Part shown: positions 11,500-24,099 of the stretch, piece after piece
Position numbering within the stretch: position 1 is the first letter of the stretch
How the letters are laid out: the number at the start of each line of letters is the position of its first letter
From: Blasia pusilla
Lineage: Eukaryota; Marchantiophyta; Marchantiopsida; Blasiales
DNA length: 64,000 nt
Assembly (NCBI GenBank): GCA_050084515.1
Contig: CM114274.1
Location: 41,540,001-41,604,000, forward strand
Direction of reading: 5' to 3'
Program-made: the position numbers and the translations under genes
The notes under the pieces: generated by a model
The model's database searches: none
What the model was told of the DNA's origin: nothing
What the model saw: only the letters and a program-made list of their open reading frames with translations

Positions 11500-12730
11500 G
11501 GACTTTGAGGGTTTCGAAGAGGCTGCCCAGAAAAAGTATGCCTACCCGCTAATGGGCTAGGGATATATTCGTGGTGGGTAGCAGTAGCGTAGTTTCGTTT
11601 TCGTTTTCCATTTAAAAAGGGAAAATAAAAGAAAAATAAATCGTCTTTTCCCATCCAGATCGTTCACTTGTACATATTTATTTAATAGTCATTCATCTCC
11701 AATTCATCTCCAATTTCAGATGTGTTAAGCACATGGGAGGCCAGCTAGGTTCAGCTCCTTCGTAAAGATTCAAATATCGAGAACTGGTAGGAGAATCTAT
11801 ATGGTTAAATATAATCGGCGACTTCGTTTCTTATAGAAAGTTGTTTTTCCGGTCAACCAAAAAATTCTCCAACCAATACTTTATTTCTATTATTTCTTGA
11901 ATGCATAGTGATGATTTCTACTCCCCGTGGGTCATGGGGAGATGTTCCAAGTGACTATACCCGAAACTATGCATCTCATGTTTTTGTTCATGATAACGTG
12001 TAATGATGGTATTGCTCATTACATCTTTCAACGATTTACACACTTTTAACTACAATTGAACTACATAAAAAAAATAGTCAATAATGTACACTATGCTCAA
12101 AAGATGAATACCTTAACTTTGGAGTATGAAAAAAAATCCACCTCGTTGAAAATGGTGAGGTGAGCAAAGACTATGTCGTTGAGCGTCTGAAATCAGCTAT
12201 CATTTGAAATTGTCCTCTTCCTAAGAAATAGAGAAATATTTGTGTAGTGTTCTAAAAGGAGACTACACCAGACCATTTCGCCAGCTGGCGTAAGACATAC
12301 CCATACACTGAACGTACTTTCGCAATCTCTCACCTTTAGGTCGACACATTCGTTGGTGGGTTCTGAGAAAAGCGAGATCCATACGCTCTCTCCACTTCCT
12401 TCCTTTCACAACATGAATATAGCCGGACACGTATCCATTAGGGAAAGGTGGACCCTACTTTTCGATGGAATGCATGGCCTCCACGTCTTATATCCTCTTA
12501 GCGATACGTTCCCCGCTCGTACGAATGCCGCCCGATCGCGTCAATCGGAGTCGCTAAAGGCCTAAACCCTAAACTTGACAGGTGCGTTGAGAGAAGAAGA
12601 GCAAAATCGACTCGGCTTTCCGCAGAGGATCTGCGACCGTTTGCCGAAGCTATACGTGGCAGGCGGTTTCTTTCATCAATACATAGGTTCGGAGGAGCGA
12701 GGAGGACAGGAACCAATGCTTTATGATGGT
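11500..12730. other. No supported gene
   Basis: AT-rich up to about 12250, then more GC-rich into the LINE fragment. A telo-box string (aaaccctaaa) lies at 12562-12571. Open frames at 12353-12565 (plus) and 12498-12761 (minus) have no recognisable content. Part of 12575-12735 may be an older part of the retrotransposon, but I could not match it to the second copy. Confidence 0.3.
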
Positions 12731-12739
12731 CTTTCCGGC

Positions 12740-13260
12740 TGGACTTCTTTCTACATGACACGTGAGGCTGAGGTGGTTGTGGCGGACCTGGTAGTCACAT
12801 ATCCTCCGCGGGAGACAGCAAGCCCAAGTGGTAGCCCAAGGGCGAATGCTACAAAGAGCGGCGGCGGTGAAGAAGACACATATCTACAGTCGACTACACG
12901 AGGGACACATCTTCACCCCCTGGCCATAGAGATGTATGGGGCTATGGGGGAGAGGTTCGACTCGTTCCTTACGGACTGCGCCCATCATCTCCACTCGAGA
13001 AATGGGTTGTCCTTAGCTATTGCGATTCTGTATTGTAGGCAGCGGGTCTCCATAGCATTGCAACGTGGCCAGGCTAATGGGATTTTGCGGCGGGCTCAGG
13101 TTGTGGGAGACGCCGGCGCTAGAGGCCCACTTAGTAGTAGTCATAGCTCTCTTGTTAGAGGGGAATGCCCCCTTCTTCCTTTTCTGGTCTTGTTTGTGGC
13201 CTTCAGGTTTTGACTCTTTGAGTTCCCCTCTTTTGTACTTCCAATAGGTTTTCCATCATT
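12740..13260 (+). mobile_element. LINE 3' end, copy A (C-terminal domain of a non-LTR polyprotein)
   Basis: The frame ending at 13213 encodes EVVVADLVVTYP, then HPLAIEMYGAMGERFD, CAHHLHSRNGLSLAIAILYC and ARGPLSSSHSSL. It matches copy B at 46040-46470 residue by residue over about 130 residues. Copy B also keeps the upstream cysteine/histidine motif of these retrotransposon proteins. The Lys-rich segment between the two conserved blocks is replaced here by unrelated Ser/Gly-rich sequence, so this copy is degenerate. The 3' untranslated part is also shared (tcttttgta... to a t/a-rich end). Everything 5' of the C-terminal domain is missing, as expected of a 5'-truncated LINE insertion. Confidence 0.7.
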
Positions 13261-14700
13261 CGTTTTTATGGAAGTGCATCTTCTGTTTTTTTCATGACTT
13301 TAAACTAGATCGAAACATCCCAGTCACCTTTACGCATCGCTCTCGCAAATCGAGGTCTAGTAAATCTCGTTCGTGCTGAGTGTGCTATGTCCGACCTTTC
13401 TGAGAACAGGAGCTTTCTAGTTCCGGGAGGAAGACGGCCGGGAAAACGTCGGTAAGAAAAAGACTTCCAGCGCTGGATATACTCGCGGGGGACTCATTGA
13501 AGCGTTTTGGTAAGCTGGCGTGTGGCTCTGTGGATGAGGATTACTGACTCCAAATTACCAACTTCCTTTCATTAGCATTGCGATTTTCTATGGGTACTAA
13601 GGAGTCTACGACATTAGTACTTAAGAGGGGCGTGGAGATTTCAGAGAAAAAATGAGACGCCATTCTCCCTTCACGGAAAGATATAATATCATTCAGTTGT
13701 TATCTTACCACTGGAATGTAAGAATATTTAGTAGTTACTTCAGACAAAGACCTGGCTACATTCCTTGATTTGAACGAATAATCGAAATATCGAGAAGTGG
13801 TCATGGAATCCAGGTGTAATAAAATCACTCACGTCCTTACTTTATAAAAAATCCCACATATTCTTCCATTTATGTAAAATACTTAATCTATTATTCACCA
13901 AGTCTTTCATTCCTCTCGCCCTCTATCCTTCGTTCAGTAATACGTTTTCATAAGATACATTATTGTGCATATTTGGATACGTGTGCAGTGTTACACCTCG
14001 TGCTGTAAGGATTTCCAAATAATTGGACGGGATGATCTTATTTCATTCATCAACTATTTTAGTCTAATTAGGTTCCTTTTCCCTCAAAACCAAAACGCTT
14101 TCACTACAACATGGCGAAAAAGAAACACGACAGGGTAAACTGTTATTCAGCACAGCAGCTGCTATGGGAAGAAGGATTGTGATCCTATATTAGATAATTA
14201 TTCGTTTATTCCCCTCATTACACAATCAGTATTCCAGAGTTAAATGTGGAGTATCTCGTCACCATTCTCATCGTAGTCGACTTAAGCTCAGAAGTTAAAC
14301 CTCTACGGGAAGGACCAAATTTATGTCTTTCTTTTGGGGAGAGGGGGTGCAGATTGGAGTGGGATTCAATGAGGCGGCATTTCAACTCAATTGTAGAAAA
14401 TTCTTTCTCAAGTGATTTTTGGGGGTTTTGAGCTTTTGGGACGTGCATACCGGTCTTATTTTCACCCACTAACTCAGTGGGATAGTTTCTATGGATGATT
14501 ATCTTTTAATGGGCATGTTAGTCATAAGGGTTAATACGCGCAAGTTGTCCAATCTACTAAGCGTAAATACCGTATCCAAGTACACCGATATAATAGAGGG
14601 TTCTCCACGCATTCATTGGTCATGCGACTGCCTCCCTCACCACCACACCCATCAAAACCTTAAGAGTACCTAACTTGCATATGTTACGCATGGGGTATCT
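13261..14700. other. No supported gene
   Basis: Mixed sequence with only short chance frames on both strands (for example 14218-14469 minus and 14246-14431 plus, which shadow each other). I see no domain, repeat or RNA gene. Confidence 0.35.
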
Positions 14701-14710
14701 TTGATTCAAA

Positions 14711-14741
14711 ATTGTTTAGCACACCAAGAGTGCTAAACAAT
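14711..14741. repeat. Perfect 12-bp hairpin
   Basis: Arms 14711-14722 (attgtttagcac) and 14730-14741 pair exactly around a 7-nt loop. It belongs to the set of short fold-backs scattered over the window. Confidence 0.7.
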
Positions 14742-14770
14742 GGAGACTGTCCCAAATAAGATCTACCTTG

Positions 14771-15016
14771 CTAACCAACAAAAAGAATAACAACTTCGTA
14801 TCTTTTTCTTGGAAGGTCGGAGCTTCTGAGTTTTAACCAAATATTGAGTTCGCAGTCCTTAATTATCACCGAAGCATCAAACTCGAAAAACAAAACATGA
14901 CATGGCTTGTGCAGAATCAAAAGCACGAGAATGGCGATGAGGATAAACAGTTTGAAATTTTGAAGACAAGAGGAATAGTAGAGACTGGCACGCAGGGAGG
15001 CCCCAGAAGATGGCAT
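14771..15016 (-). CDS. Hypothetical 81-residue protein with one hydrophobic segment
   Basis: I do not recognise this frame. It has a strongly hydrophobic stretch of about 17 residues (residues 22-38, FKLFILIAILVLLIL) that could be a membrane segment or signal. A charged tail follows and there is no cysteine pattern like that of the array proteins. It lies in the same orientation as the secreted-protein genes, 0.4 kb downstream of member 2. With no paralogue or motif it may well be a chance frame or a decayed gene. Confidence 0.2.
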   Translation of the reverse strand: MPSSGASLRASLYYSSCLQNFKLFILIAILVLLILHKPCHVLFFEFDASVIIKDCELNIWLKLRSSDLPRKRYEVVILFVG

Positions 15017-15406
15017 AAGTAATCTGAAGACTGACTTTCAATACATCGGATTGTCAGAACAGGATAGAAAGTCAACTCATAGATCATCATAAGCAACTCG
15101 CCTTGAAATAGCACTGAAGTTCAGGAAAATGGATATCTAGAGTTCTCTTCTCGGACTCGTACATGTCCTCGAGAGTAATGATCAATTATCTGCTCATGAC
15201 CAAGGCTTCACATCCAGACATGTGACGTGCGAATCTTAGACAGACTCCAACCCTCCGCTTCCCCATCTGGCATGAAGACAAAAGCATGCTCTCAGCGCAT
15301 CTTCCCTTTCTGTACTTCGAGATTTTTGTGGGTATCCATTAAAGCTCTCGCATCCCGGTTCCCTTAACAAGGACACCAGTGAGGTCTTTCCGACTGCTTA
15401 CTAGCA

Positions 15407-15733
15407 TCAACAAGGAAAATCCGAATAAATAACGGAATTGATACCATCCACGTCTGGCTTGGTGGAAAAAAGACAGGAGCTGCTAATGACGGGTCTTTGG
15501 TAGGCCAGCTGAAAATGGCAATCAGAATCGATAAAGGCCCGAACTTGACAGATACTTTTCGAGAAAAAGAGCGAGACCGACTTGGCCTCCAAGAAGGTGT
15601 AACACTGGCCGACATTTGCATTTGCCAGGAAGTCACTCTGATCAGTACAATCCTTGTTGTTGTACACGGCGATATCCAGGGCGCCAACAAGGCTTGACAA
15701 AACGAGTAGCACTCCCAGCAACAAAAGCTTCAT
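15407..15733 (-). CDS. Small secreted six-cysteine protein, array member 2
   Basis: From the chosen Met the protein is 108 residues. A signal peptide (MKLLLLGVLLVLSSLVGA) is followed by a mature part starting LDIAVYNNKDC. Cysteine spacing is C-x14-C-x17-C-x9-C-x14-C-x20-C. The spacing repeats, and the pieces around cysteines 1-2 (AVYNNKDC...GQC) and 4-5 (RAFIDSDC...SSC) align with each other, which supports two homologous motifs. The frame is open a further 24 codons upstream to 15805, but that part is hydrophilic and would bury the signal peptide. The Met before Lys-Leu-Leu is also the shared start position of members 4, 7 and 8. Member 5 is the closest relative. Stop TGA immediately follows the last cysteine. 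Confidence 0.85.
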   Translation of the reverse strand: MKLLLLGVLLVLSSLVGALDIAVYNNKDCTDQSDFLANANVGQCYTFLEAKSVSLFFSKSICQVRAFIDSDCHFQLAYQRPVISSSCLFSTKPDVDGINSVIYSDFPC

Positions 15734-15919
15734 GTTGCCCCTGCACTTCCAGAAAAGCGTTCTACTGGCAGATCTTCCCTGACCCATTCCCTGACCTAAT
15801 CTCACAAACCAATCTCTCCAAGATCTCCCTCCTCGCGATGAATGTGCTATACTGTAGCTTTACCGCTTACAGACTACAAGAGAAAATGTGGATGTTGAAA
15901 ACACGTGACGGAGACTAAA

Positions 15920-17620
15920 AACTGAGAATTTGAAGAGAAAAGTACTCGTTTCTCATCTTATATGAGGAAATACAGAAACATATTTAAAAATTATGGTTAG
16001 GACTTTTTACTATTTTATTTCTGGTGTCTAAGTGTAGTTTCCGTCAAACGTAGGAAGGGCCAGATTCAGTTTCCTTGGAGAAGACTCACATACCGAGAAC
16101 TGGTTAGAAAGTCCTATTGAAAGAAAATCAACGCAGAATTTACTGATTTCAAAGTCTCCTTTAGTCTTTTTATTGATCTTCTGTCCAACTAAAAGATCCA
16201 CCTTAGGCTAATTTTATATATTTCTCCCATATTGAATTGTTATGTAGTGTTTATCTTCCCAACATCATTTAGAGCACATTTGCCCCCATGTGAGGTAGTT
16301 GTAAAGTCCCTCAAGTCGGACCATCTTCCGAACAGGAATTATTGGACAATACAATCATTTGCAGCACTCTACTACCAAACATCTATTTAGATATTCTCGG
16401 AAGGTAATTGGAAAGAAACTCTTAAGGAAAATTTCGAAAATTTTCGAGAACTCTCAATGAAACAATGGTGGAGAAGGGTAGCTTAAAACTCGATTTTCGT
16501 TATCCGATTCTGGGCATTAGAGAAATGGAGTAGTTTTCTACGTAAGTTTAAGTAGAGTACACACATCCAGATAAAATTTGTCTCACCAAATTTAATCCAG
16601 ATCTTAAATTTAAGATGATTAAATGGAATGAGATCAAACTAAACTTCCTTCTCGTCTTCCACGTGTAAGTGTGATATCCATATTTCTCCGATGGAGAATT
16701 CTTTAATATTCGGCAAGTTTAGCGTTCAACACCAACCTGTGAGCTGAAACGACTTTGCAGCATAACACAAGGGAATGATCTTTTCTGATTCGTCAAATTT
16801 GAAGCATCAATTCTAATCGGAAATACGATACTTCGTAATCAAAACCGAAACACTTTCACTGCCGAAACGCACCATGTGGCCGTAATCGGCACCAAAAACG
16901 AGTACTTGGGAGGGTGAAATGAGATTGGGAGAAAGATGAGTGGCTCTTCGACTCCGTGCTTTAAATTGTTGACCCAATCAAATCAAATATACTCAGAGAT
17001 GTATCTAGCGATTTTCTCCAATTATGATGGTATTTCGATGCGCTTCTTTGTGATAAAATTAAGACTCCAGAGTCCACTAATTGCGAATTGTGCAATCTGC
17101 TCAGTCTCAATCATCGAACTTATAATAAGACTTCGCCCAGATATGAATCCCAGGAGGGGCTCTCCGGACACCTCCCCACCGGAGCAAACATAACTTGCTC
17201 TTGGTAGGTTCGATTCAGAGCACACCCCAATAAACTCATGCGATTTTGAGACGTAAGATCCATGGCAGCAGCAAACCAAGACAATAATATTTTAAGAAAC
17301 AACAGTGACTTCGAGACCCTTCGCTGACACTGACAGCCTATTGGTACCTTGAATCCCCCATACCAGAGATCACGACGGACTGTCCAAAGATCAAACTCTC
17401 AAAAACAAGTCAAAAAAGGGAGAAGTGAACACGAGAGTAGAGATCAACGTCACTAAGACGAACCATTGAATATTAAACTTTTGACTAGCACGGAGAGAAA
17501 CCCCCAACGACGAGAGAATCAATACCACGCTTGCCTTTCAATACACCGGTGGTCCAAATAATCTAATCAAACTGAATCAAGTTTCTATAAATAGCTACGA
17601 AGTTCACACAAACTGAGATC
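15920..17620. other. No supported gene
   Basis: AT-rich intergenic sequence upstream of member 2. Overlapping short frames on both strands at 16936-17302 have no recognisable domain. The minus-strand one (17120-17302) starts with a hydrophobic stretch but has no array-type cysteine pattern. I see no repeat or RNA gene. Confidence 0.3.
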
Positions 17621-17794
17621 TAGAATTATTGATCCGATTCAACCATACAATTGAGAATCGTGATCGCTACACTGTCCACAAAAAACGCCTAAAGTCCAAA
17701 TGCTCTTTATCCCTGCTCGCCCCAGAGTCAGATGCTCTTCTCTCCTCCTTGCCAGCATTCTGTCGTTGCTACATTGGGAGCGATGTGGGCAAGA

Positions 17795-18151
17795 TCAACA
17801 AGGAAAGCTCGAAATTTTGACGGAATTGATGGTATCCTCTGACGACCTCGTAGAAATCAGACAGGTGCCGCTGCGAACCGGTCTCTCGTAGGCCACCTGC
17901 GTGTTGCAAAAACTGTCGATGAAGGCCCTAACGTCGCAGATGCTTGTGGAGAAGAAGACCGTGATCGACAGAGCCTCGAAGATGCTGTAACACTCGCCAG
18001 CATTTACATTTGGTACGAAGCCGGCTTGATCAGTACAATCATTGTTGTTGTACCCGATAATCTCCACTGCGCCAACAAGCCAAGGCAAACCCAAGAGCAC
18101 TGGCAGCAACCACAGCTTCATGATTATGCTTGCTAGAATTCTCCGCTTCAC
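17795..18151 (-). CDS. Small secreted six-cysteine protein, array member 3
   Basis: This is a 118-residue protein with the leader MKRRILASII, closely matching the leader of member 1, then the signal peptide MKLWLLPVLLGLPWLVGA. The mature part starts VEIIGYNNNDC and ends VNSVKISSFPC in the family pattern (NSV-x-x-S before the final cysteine). Six cysteines are present: NDC, GEC, SIC, SFC, GTC and FPC. Translation could start at Met1 (18151) or at Met11 (18121). Only the latter position is shared with the other members. The stop context (TGT TGA) is the same as in members 1, 2, 4 and 5. A secreted, disulfide-stabilised role is inferred; the target or activity is unknown. Confidence 0.8.
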   Translation of the reverse strand: MKRRILASIIMKLWLLPVLLGLPWLVGAVEIIGYNNNDCTDQAGFVPNVNAGECYSIFEALSITVFFSTSICDVRAFIDSFCNTQVAYERPVRSGTCLISTRSSEDTINSVKISSFPC

Positions 18152-18199
18152 TTGGAAATGGAACGTGCTTTTACGTCATCTTCACATATAGCACATGAA

Positions 18200-20120
18200 A
18201 GCTCTACTACAGCCACATTTCGTTATGACAGCCACTAATCACTGCCAGTGAGATTTAAGAGGCCACTTATTCTTGTAAATCTCCCTCTTGGAAAGTGTTC
18301 CAAAGTGGATGCATTTTTGCACTTAGGAGCTAATTAAGTGGGTTTAGTGAAAAGAAGAGAGGGATAAGTAAACTGCCCTAACCTTAATCTACTTTGCTAG
18401 TTTATGGAGCGATTTCATCAATTTTTTTTGAGGACCTTGAAGGCTGAGAGATAAAAATTGTATAATCTCTATTACAATCCCATCTTATTCTTCTTCTTTA
18501 ACATCCTATCTACTATCCTTATGGGCCGTAGAAGGTGGGCATTTAATGAGCTAAAATTCTTAGTTCATCTCTTAATTAAAAGAGAGAAGTACACATATAT
18601 GTAAACATACAAAATTTAAGGGCATAAGGAAAAGTATTTTTCACTTGGAGCACAAGTATTTTAAAAAGAAAGATTCTCTTAGAATAAGGTATCCTCACTT
18701 CATGTGTCTCCTAAATTCAGGTGTGTATAATATAAATTTCTACTCATTAGTATAAAGCGAATAAAGGGGATATTTATGGTTGAAATGATGAGATTTTATT
18801 GTGCGAACTTCACACTCATCTACCTCAATCCTCACCCACATCTTTTTTTTTCTTTCCTACATGTGCAAAGTAGAAGCTCATATGGATGAATACCTCTTGG
18901 GTAAGTAGATTTGGTTTTAATTCATGTCGTTTATGCTAAAGTTGTTGGTAAGTCTCATCAATGGGGACTTGTCACCAAATGAGCTTTATTTGCATTGGAT
19001 ACTTATTGCTTTGAGTGCGTAGATTAGGGGTATCCTTTGGAGATTGAAGATCATTATAACAAGTCAATAAGAGTTCCATGAAAGAAAAAAATATTCCTAA
19101 TTGGGAAAGAGGAGCTTTCATGAAGGAGCCAAGTGCTCATTTATTTTGTGAAGATATTCTTCCAGCATAAGCCAACTCATCTCTATACACATAAATTAGC
19201 CTTATAATATACCCTCCCATCTTCAAATGGAGAATTTTCTCATTCCAGAATTTTTTGCATGATTGGACTAAAGTAATTCTTTGGCAGGCAAGAGTCGTTA
19301 GACCACTCCCTCCTGAGATTGAAACACTCTTATAGTCATTTGGTTGTTCTTACCTCCTCGTGCACTTGGAAAAATGATTATTGGCAGTTATGTATGTAAT
19401 GTAGAATCGTATTATTTTAGATTAATGATATTTCTTAAAAAACCTACAATTCTTATGTGAGTTACCCAAAATCACAATTACAATAATTTTACTCTACAAT
19501 GGTTCTTGGTGGCCCATGAAATCCTCCAAAAAGGAAAAGAGATAGAGATTAGATTAAATTGGAGAATTTTTAGTAGAAAGTCCACAATTCTCTTATCAAT
19601 GAGCACTTTTCCCATACCTTTCCACTTTTATCAGATCTTTTCATTAATCTCACTCTGTGGTCTTTTATCCCATTTCCGTTTTTCTCTTTGAAAGAGTTGA
19701 GAACCTCCATACATACCATCTACATATTTGATATACAAGCTTCCCACACTCAGCGTCCTGATATACGACTTGCCCAGTCGGTTAGATTAAATGATTCAAA
19801 CTCCCACTACCTCACTTGGGATTACTAGACTTGCGAGCTCCCTAAATAATAGTCCAAGCTGAAGTAAGTCCACATTTTTTGGATTCTTCATGTAGATTTC
19901 TGAAGGGTGAGATGACAACTTTGGATCTGTAATAATGATATGGTGCGAGGTGGTTCGTATAATGGGGCGTATCCCCACTAGAATCTACTCAGCCGCTCCT
20001 CATCCGGTCGATCAGACGTCTACATTGCATAAAGTTATAGCTGGAAGTAGTGATGAGCATAGATGTTGCTCACCCTCTCTGCAGCTGGGCCTCTTGATGT
20101 GATAGATTACGAGCTGTCAG
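18200..20120. other. AT-rich intergenic sequence without a supported gene
   Basis: Long AT-rich sequence with only chance frames (for example 19506-19691). I see no copia domain, tandem repeat or RNA gene here. Confidence 0.35.
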
Positions 20121-20126
20121 AGGTAT

Positions 20127-21640
20127 CTAAGCGCTGACATCTTCACTAGGCTCACCAGTCTCGACAGATTGGAGGAGATCGTTCATAACTTCATGCCTTC
20201 GGCTGCACAAAGCCAGGAGAGATACTCTCCTCAGCTGTTGACTCATGGCTCTTGCATGGAGTTGCATGGGCAGCAGAAACTCCACGACTTCTTCTTCATA
20301 CAGTGAGGACATCGATGCCGCCATATCCAAATCTTAAAAAAACGTGGAGTCCTGTACGTGTAGAGGCACATCGGCAGCAGAAATTTCAAGACGTCCTTTA
20401 CGACTTCTGCGTCATATCTCGAGGGCTTACTACCGTCTCCTCTTCATCTACTACGCCTCGGATCTCGCGTCGCATGAAGCTGTGTGCAGGGTCCATAGTC
20501 AGCTGCTGTTGCCTCGTGCTTGCTCGATCTTTTGTGTGTGTGTGTGTGCAAGAATGCCGGTTGAACAAAGTCAAGGAGTCCAACCTTTACAGGGGAGTGG
20601 ATTTTTTGTCGTGGTGGGTATGACCGTGAGGGCATGATAGAGTTCAGTGCATCGGGATGCAAAAAAGCGAGTTTGTTTCCCAACAACATTGATAAGATCA
20701 CGAAGAGGTTTGCATAAAGTTCCTGGTTAAGATTTCCGCTACAGATTGATGTGCCACACGTTCATCACGGAGAATTGCAGAGGAATTTGCGTCACGCAAG
20801 CTTTCTCAGTGAGTAGTGTATATATAGTGGGCCATCGTTGTAGGGACGATGACATCCATTGAACAGTCAGTTCTCGAACCGCCGAAAGCCAGAGAAGCTT
20901 AAAGATGAAGCGAAGAATCCCAGGCTAATCATCTGAGTCTGAAGAAGGTAGAAATCCTGTACACATCAGAAATAAATCAGTCACCGATAAACATATTCAC
21001 CAATTTCCAAACTCAACGGGTCGTTCTTGGGAAAAGAACTGCAGACTTACAGCGACCCCAAACGCTTGCACCTCATGTCAGAGTGGTCCCGTAGAATTCT
21101 GCTCCTTCGATATGTCAATCGAAGTCTGGGCGGTGCTGTGTAAGGAGACCTGCGTCCTCGTATTTTATTACCTTTGGTGGCAATCCTTCTTATCAATCCA
21201 ATCCCATCCTCCTTCGTGAGATTGCCGCTACATTACGAAGGTCCAGGTACTCCAGACCCAACTGGTTTAGAGTACCCGACATCCCTTCTAATTCCCTTCA
21301 TGATTCCGTTTTCCGCAGCACCTACTCTTTCTCTGATCTTGAGGGGTTGGGTACAGAGGATCATTGGATTTTGGGCTTAAAATTCATCGAGTGAGGTACC
21401 TGGAGTCGAAGCCGCTCTCAGACTTGTGAGATTTGACCTCGGGCTTTATTTTTTGCCTGGTGAGTTGATTCGATGTAGAGAGCCAGCGGATGCAAGCAAC
21501 CGACAATGATACCACGGAATTCAGATAGCATGAGAGCATGAATTCAGCTACTATAGTGGGGAGATAAGCTCACATCTTTCCTGTCATACTTAACTAAATG
21601 GCTGACTGTGCGCGTAGTGATGGGGAGAGGAGAGTGTTCA
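20127..21640. repeat. Diverged duplicated segment A, possibly a decayed gene family
   Basis: From about 20340 to 21640 this segment aligns in patches with segment B (28110-29310). The shared patches include tgccacacgttcatca (20752 and 28410), a gtagaaatcctgta-like string (about 20948 and 28605) and gtagagagccagcgga-like sequence near 21475 and 29155. It is broken in every frame. On the minus strand a 67-residue frame (20127-20330) contains EEEVVEFLLPMQL. A similar block (AEVVKDVLKFLLPMCL) lies about 140 bp upstream, so an internal repeat may have existed. Plus-strand frames are also partly conserved, so the coding strand is undecided. It may be a second gene type that was duplicated with the secreted-protein genes. 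Confidence 0.5.
20531..20548. repeat. Short (TG)n microsatellite
   Basis: An uninterrupted run of TG dinucleotides within segment A. It is absent from the aligned part of segment B, so it arose after their duplication. Confidence 0.8.
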
Positions 21641-23230
21641 ATGGGAAAGATAATTATCCTCTCGATATAATATATATATTTATAATATATGCTATGTATA
21701 TTTCGAGACAAGTCATGTAGCTCTACGTTTCCTACTAGGACCGAGATTCTAAAACTCCATTTAGAAATTTAAAAGAAACGAAATAATGATATCGAAACTT
21801 TGAGCTTGAGTTAATTAAGTATTTTCATATGCCCGATTTAGCAGCCCATATTTTTTAAATGGATAGGTCTCTAGGACAAAAGCCCAAAAAATTGAAAGAT
21901 TTTGCAAGAATTACATTAGGAGTTCCGAATATTATAGGAAATTCACGTATTGCCTGTATTACTCTTCTTAGACGCGTATGAAATGGATATTTGATAAGGA
22001 CTATATTTTTAGGATGGCTCTCAAATACCTCTTCCATAGAGAGTCACACAGTTTTGTCCAATCTCTGAAAGTGATTTCCTCTTGAAGATGACTGGACTTT
22101 AAGAACTCTTTGAGAGACTTCCAGGACTACCCTGCACCATACTCCAAAATCAGATTCTTGTCGTTTAATAATCTGATTCTCTAAGGAGGATATTGCTGTC
22201 CTTCAAGCTCAACTCCTTACCCCTTGATGATTTTAAAGCACCGCTAGCTCACATATCATCATTTCTGGACTTCAAATCTTGTAGACATGATGTTTGCTTT
22301 AGGTTGAGGAAGACACCATTGACATATGTTTAGGGAAGTGGCCTAGGACATTGAGATTAATGTCTTAGCCCACTTCATCATTTGCTGCCTTGAGCGATAT
22401 CATCACTTGGGATACCCAGAATATACCAATTGTAGAGATATCCATGATGTATGCCCAAAATGACGAAAATGCAAGCTAATGAGGAAAATTCATTTCATTT
22501 CAGATAGAAATCCTCACAATGATATTTCGCTAAGTCAGTTTTCCCGCTAGAAATGGTTTATTCAGAGTTCCTCTGTTTTGTATTCTTTAGGAAAGAGGAC
22601 AAGATGTGTTGAATTCTACGTAAGGATTTATAGATGAAAGGATACGTAAGGATTTCTCGCTCATCAGAATCGTTCCATGTACATAGTAAGGCTATCCAAA
22701 AAGCTCTACTCTGCGCATGGGATGCAACAATGTTCTGAGTGATTTCTGGTTGCAGAACTCCCTCCATTTTTCTCATAAAAAGACAACGCCAAAGCCCATT
22801 ATGCAAATTGTCCGATATAGTTCACTTGAATAACGGAACTGATAAGACTGATGTCACTGACGGCCATAGCAAATATCCACTGATGATTCATGGCCCATGA
22901 GCTTCCAGTGAAGAATACATGCCATTGAATCTTTCAGGTGCTACCGTGCGAGATTCTTTCAAGAAGAAGACACTCCAATAATCTTATGTCATTGTGAGAA
23001 GAAGGATTCTCCGTGGCGCCAAGCAAACAAGACAAGAATAATAATCTAACTTATGACTATTTCTAGACGCTTCCACTCCGGTTGGAAGCTTAGTGATCTC
23101 CAGAATACCATATTCCAGTTCCGGGGTTTACTAAAGGGTTAAACTCTCTCATGCACGAGTCTGCAGATGAAGATGAAGCGGAAGTGGATATAATTCATGA
23201 AATACACATCAATTTTCTTTTACTAACGCC
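21641..23230. other. No supported gene; contains one hairpin
   Basis: AT-rich sequence with an AT-only run near 21665-21705 and only short chance frames. A fold-back pairs 22335-22352 with 22359-22376 (18 bp, two mismatches, 6-nt loop). Confidence 0.35.
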
Positions 23231-23648
23231 AAATTTTAGTACGTCCGTAGTCGAAACCGTAGAACCCGAATGGATTCACTTTCATCGGAAAGCTTTTCAA
23301 ATAGCAACCAGATCCTGATCGCACATAAACCTAGATTTCCTTCATCGAAATGGCCCCCGGAGCACATAATCAATAAACATTTCAGACATCCGTGATGCTC
23401 GATTTCCATTCCATCCAATTTTATTCAATATTTCAGTTTCGTTTTCTCTGAGATAGAGTCCCATACTCTTACTACTTCCATTGCCATCAAGTTAACGCCA
23501 TGCTCTAAGCACAATCTCAAAATTTCCATGGATGCGTTTTGAGTGAAGCGCTGGTGAGCACCTTCCAGCCGTAGTTATATGGAAGTTTTTGCGCCCCGGG
23601 CGGATAGTATTTTCGCATCCTTGCTCCAGAGATGCCGATTGGAGAACT

Positions 23649-23972
23649 TCAACAAAGAAAATCCTTCCATCTCATGGAACCGATAACTTCCACCCCTGGC
23701 CTTGTGGCAACGATACATGTGTCGCTGAATACTGGTCTTACGGAGCCCACCTCAAGCAAACAGCCACTATCGGTGTAGATAGTCGCTCGACAGATGGTGC
23801 TCGAGACGGAGACCGACATGCCGTCACTGAAGCCTATACATTCGCCTTCTTGTACGCTTGACTTGAAGTCGACTTCCTCTGTGCAATCTTTGTTCTTGAA
23901 CACCATGAAATTCACGAAGGCGCCGGCCAGGTTCGGCAGAACCAGCAGCATAGGGAGTAGCAGAAGCTTCAT
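23649..23972 (-). CDS. Small secreted six-cysteine protein, array member 4
   Basis: From the chosen Met the protein is 107 residues: signal peptide MKLLLLPMLLVLPNLAGA, then a mature part starting FVNFMVFKNKDC. The six cysteines are KDC, GEC, TIC, SGC, DTC and the final FLC. The region between cysteines 2 and 3 is two residues shorter than in members 1-3 (SVSVSSTIC). The frame is open for 34 more codons (to 24074). Part of this (EAKRRTQAGI) aligns with the MKRR leader of members 1 and 3, but without a Met at that point. That favours the inner start and shows that the leader homology extends into non-coding sequence. Confidence 0.8.
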   Translation of the reverse strand: MKLLLLPMLLVLPNLAGAFVNFMVFKNKDCTEEVDFKSSVQEGECIGFSDGMSVSVSSTICRATIYTDSGCLLEVGSVRPVFSDTCIVATRPGVEVIGSMRWKDFLC

Positions 23973-24099
23973 GATGCCTGCTTGAGTTCTTCGCTTCGCT
24001 TCACACCAACGCCCCTCCTGCTTGAGTTGATGAGAGGATTCAGAGCTGCAAATGGACGACAAAATCATACTCAATAAAAATCCTTTTCACGCCAGGCCT

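Noticed and set aside
11354-12571. Telomere-type repeats (taaccctaaacc, aaaccctaaa)
   Set aside because: Only single copies occur, not an array, so neither a telomere nor an interstitial telomeric block is supported. Short telo-boxes are common in plant promoters.
12575-12740. N-terminal part of the 212-residue frame of LINE copy A
   Set aside because: It does not match the corresponding part of copy B, so only the homologous C-terminal portion was annotated as LINE sequence.
17200-17220. ggttcgattcag as a possible tRNA T-arm
   Set aside because: No matching acceptor stem, anticodon arm or second promoter box was found around it.
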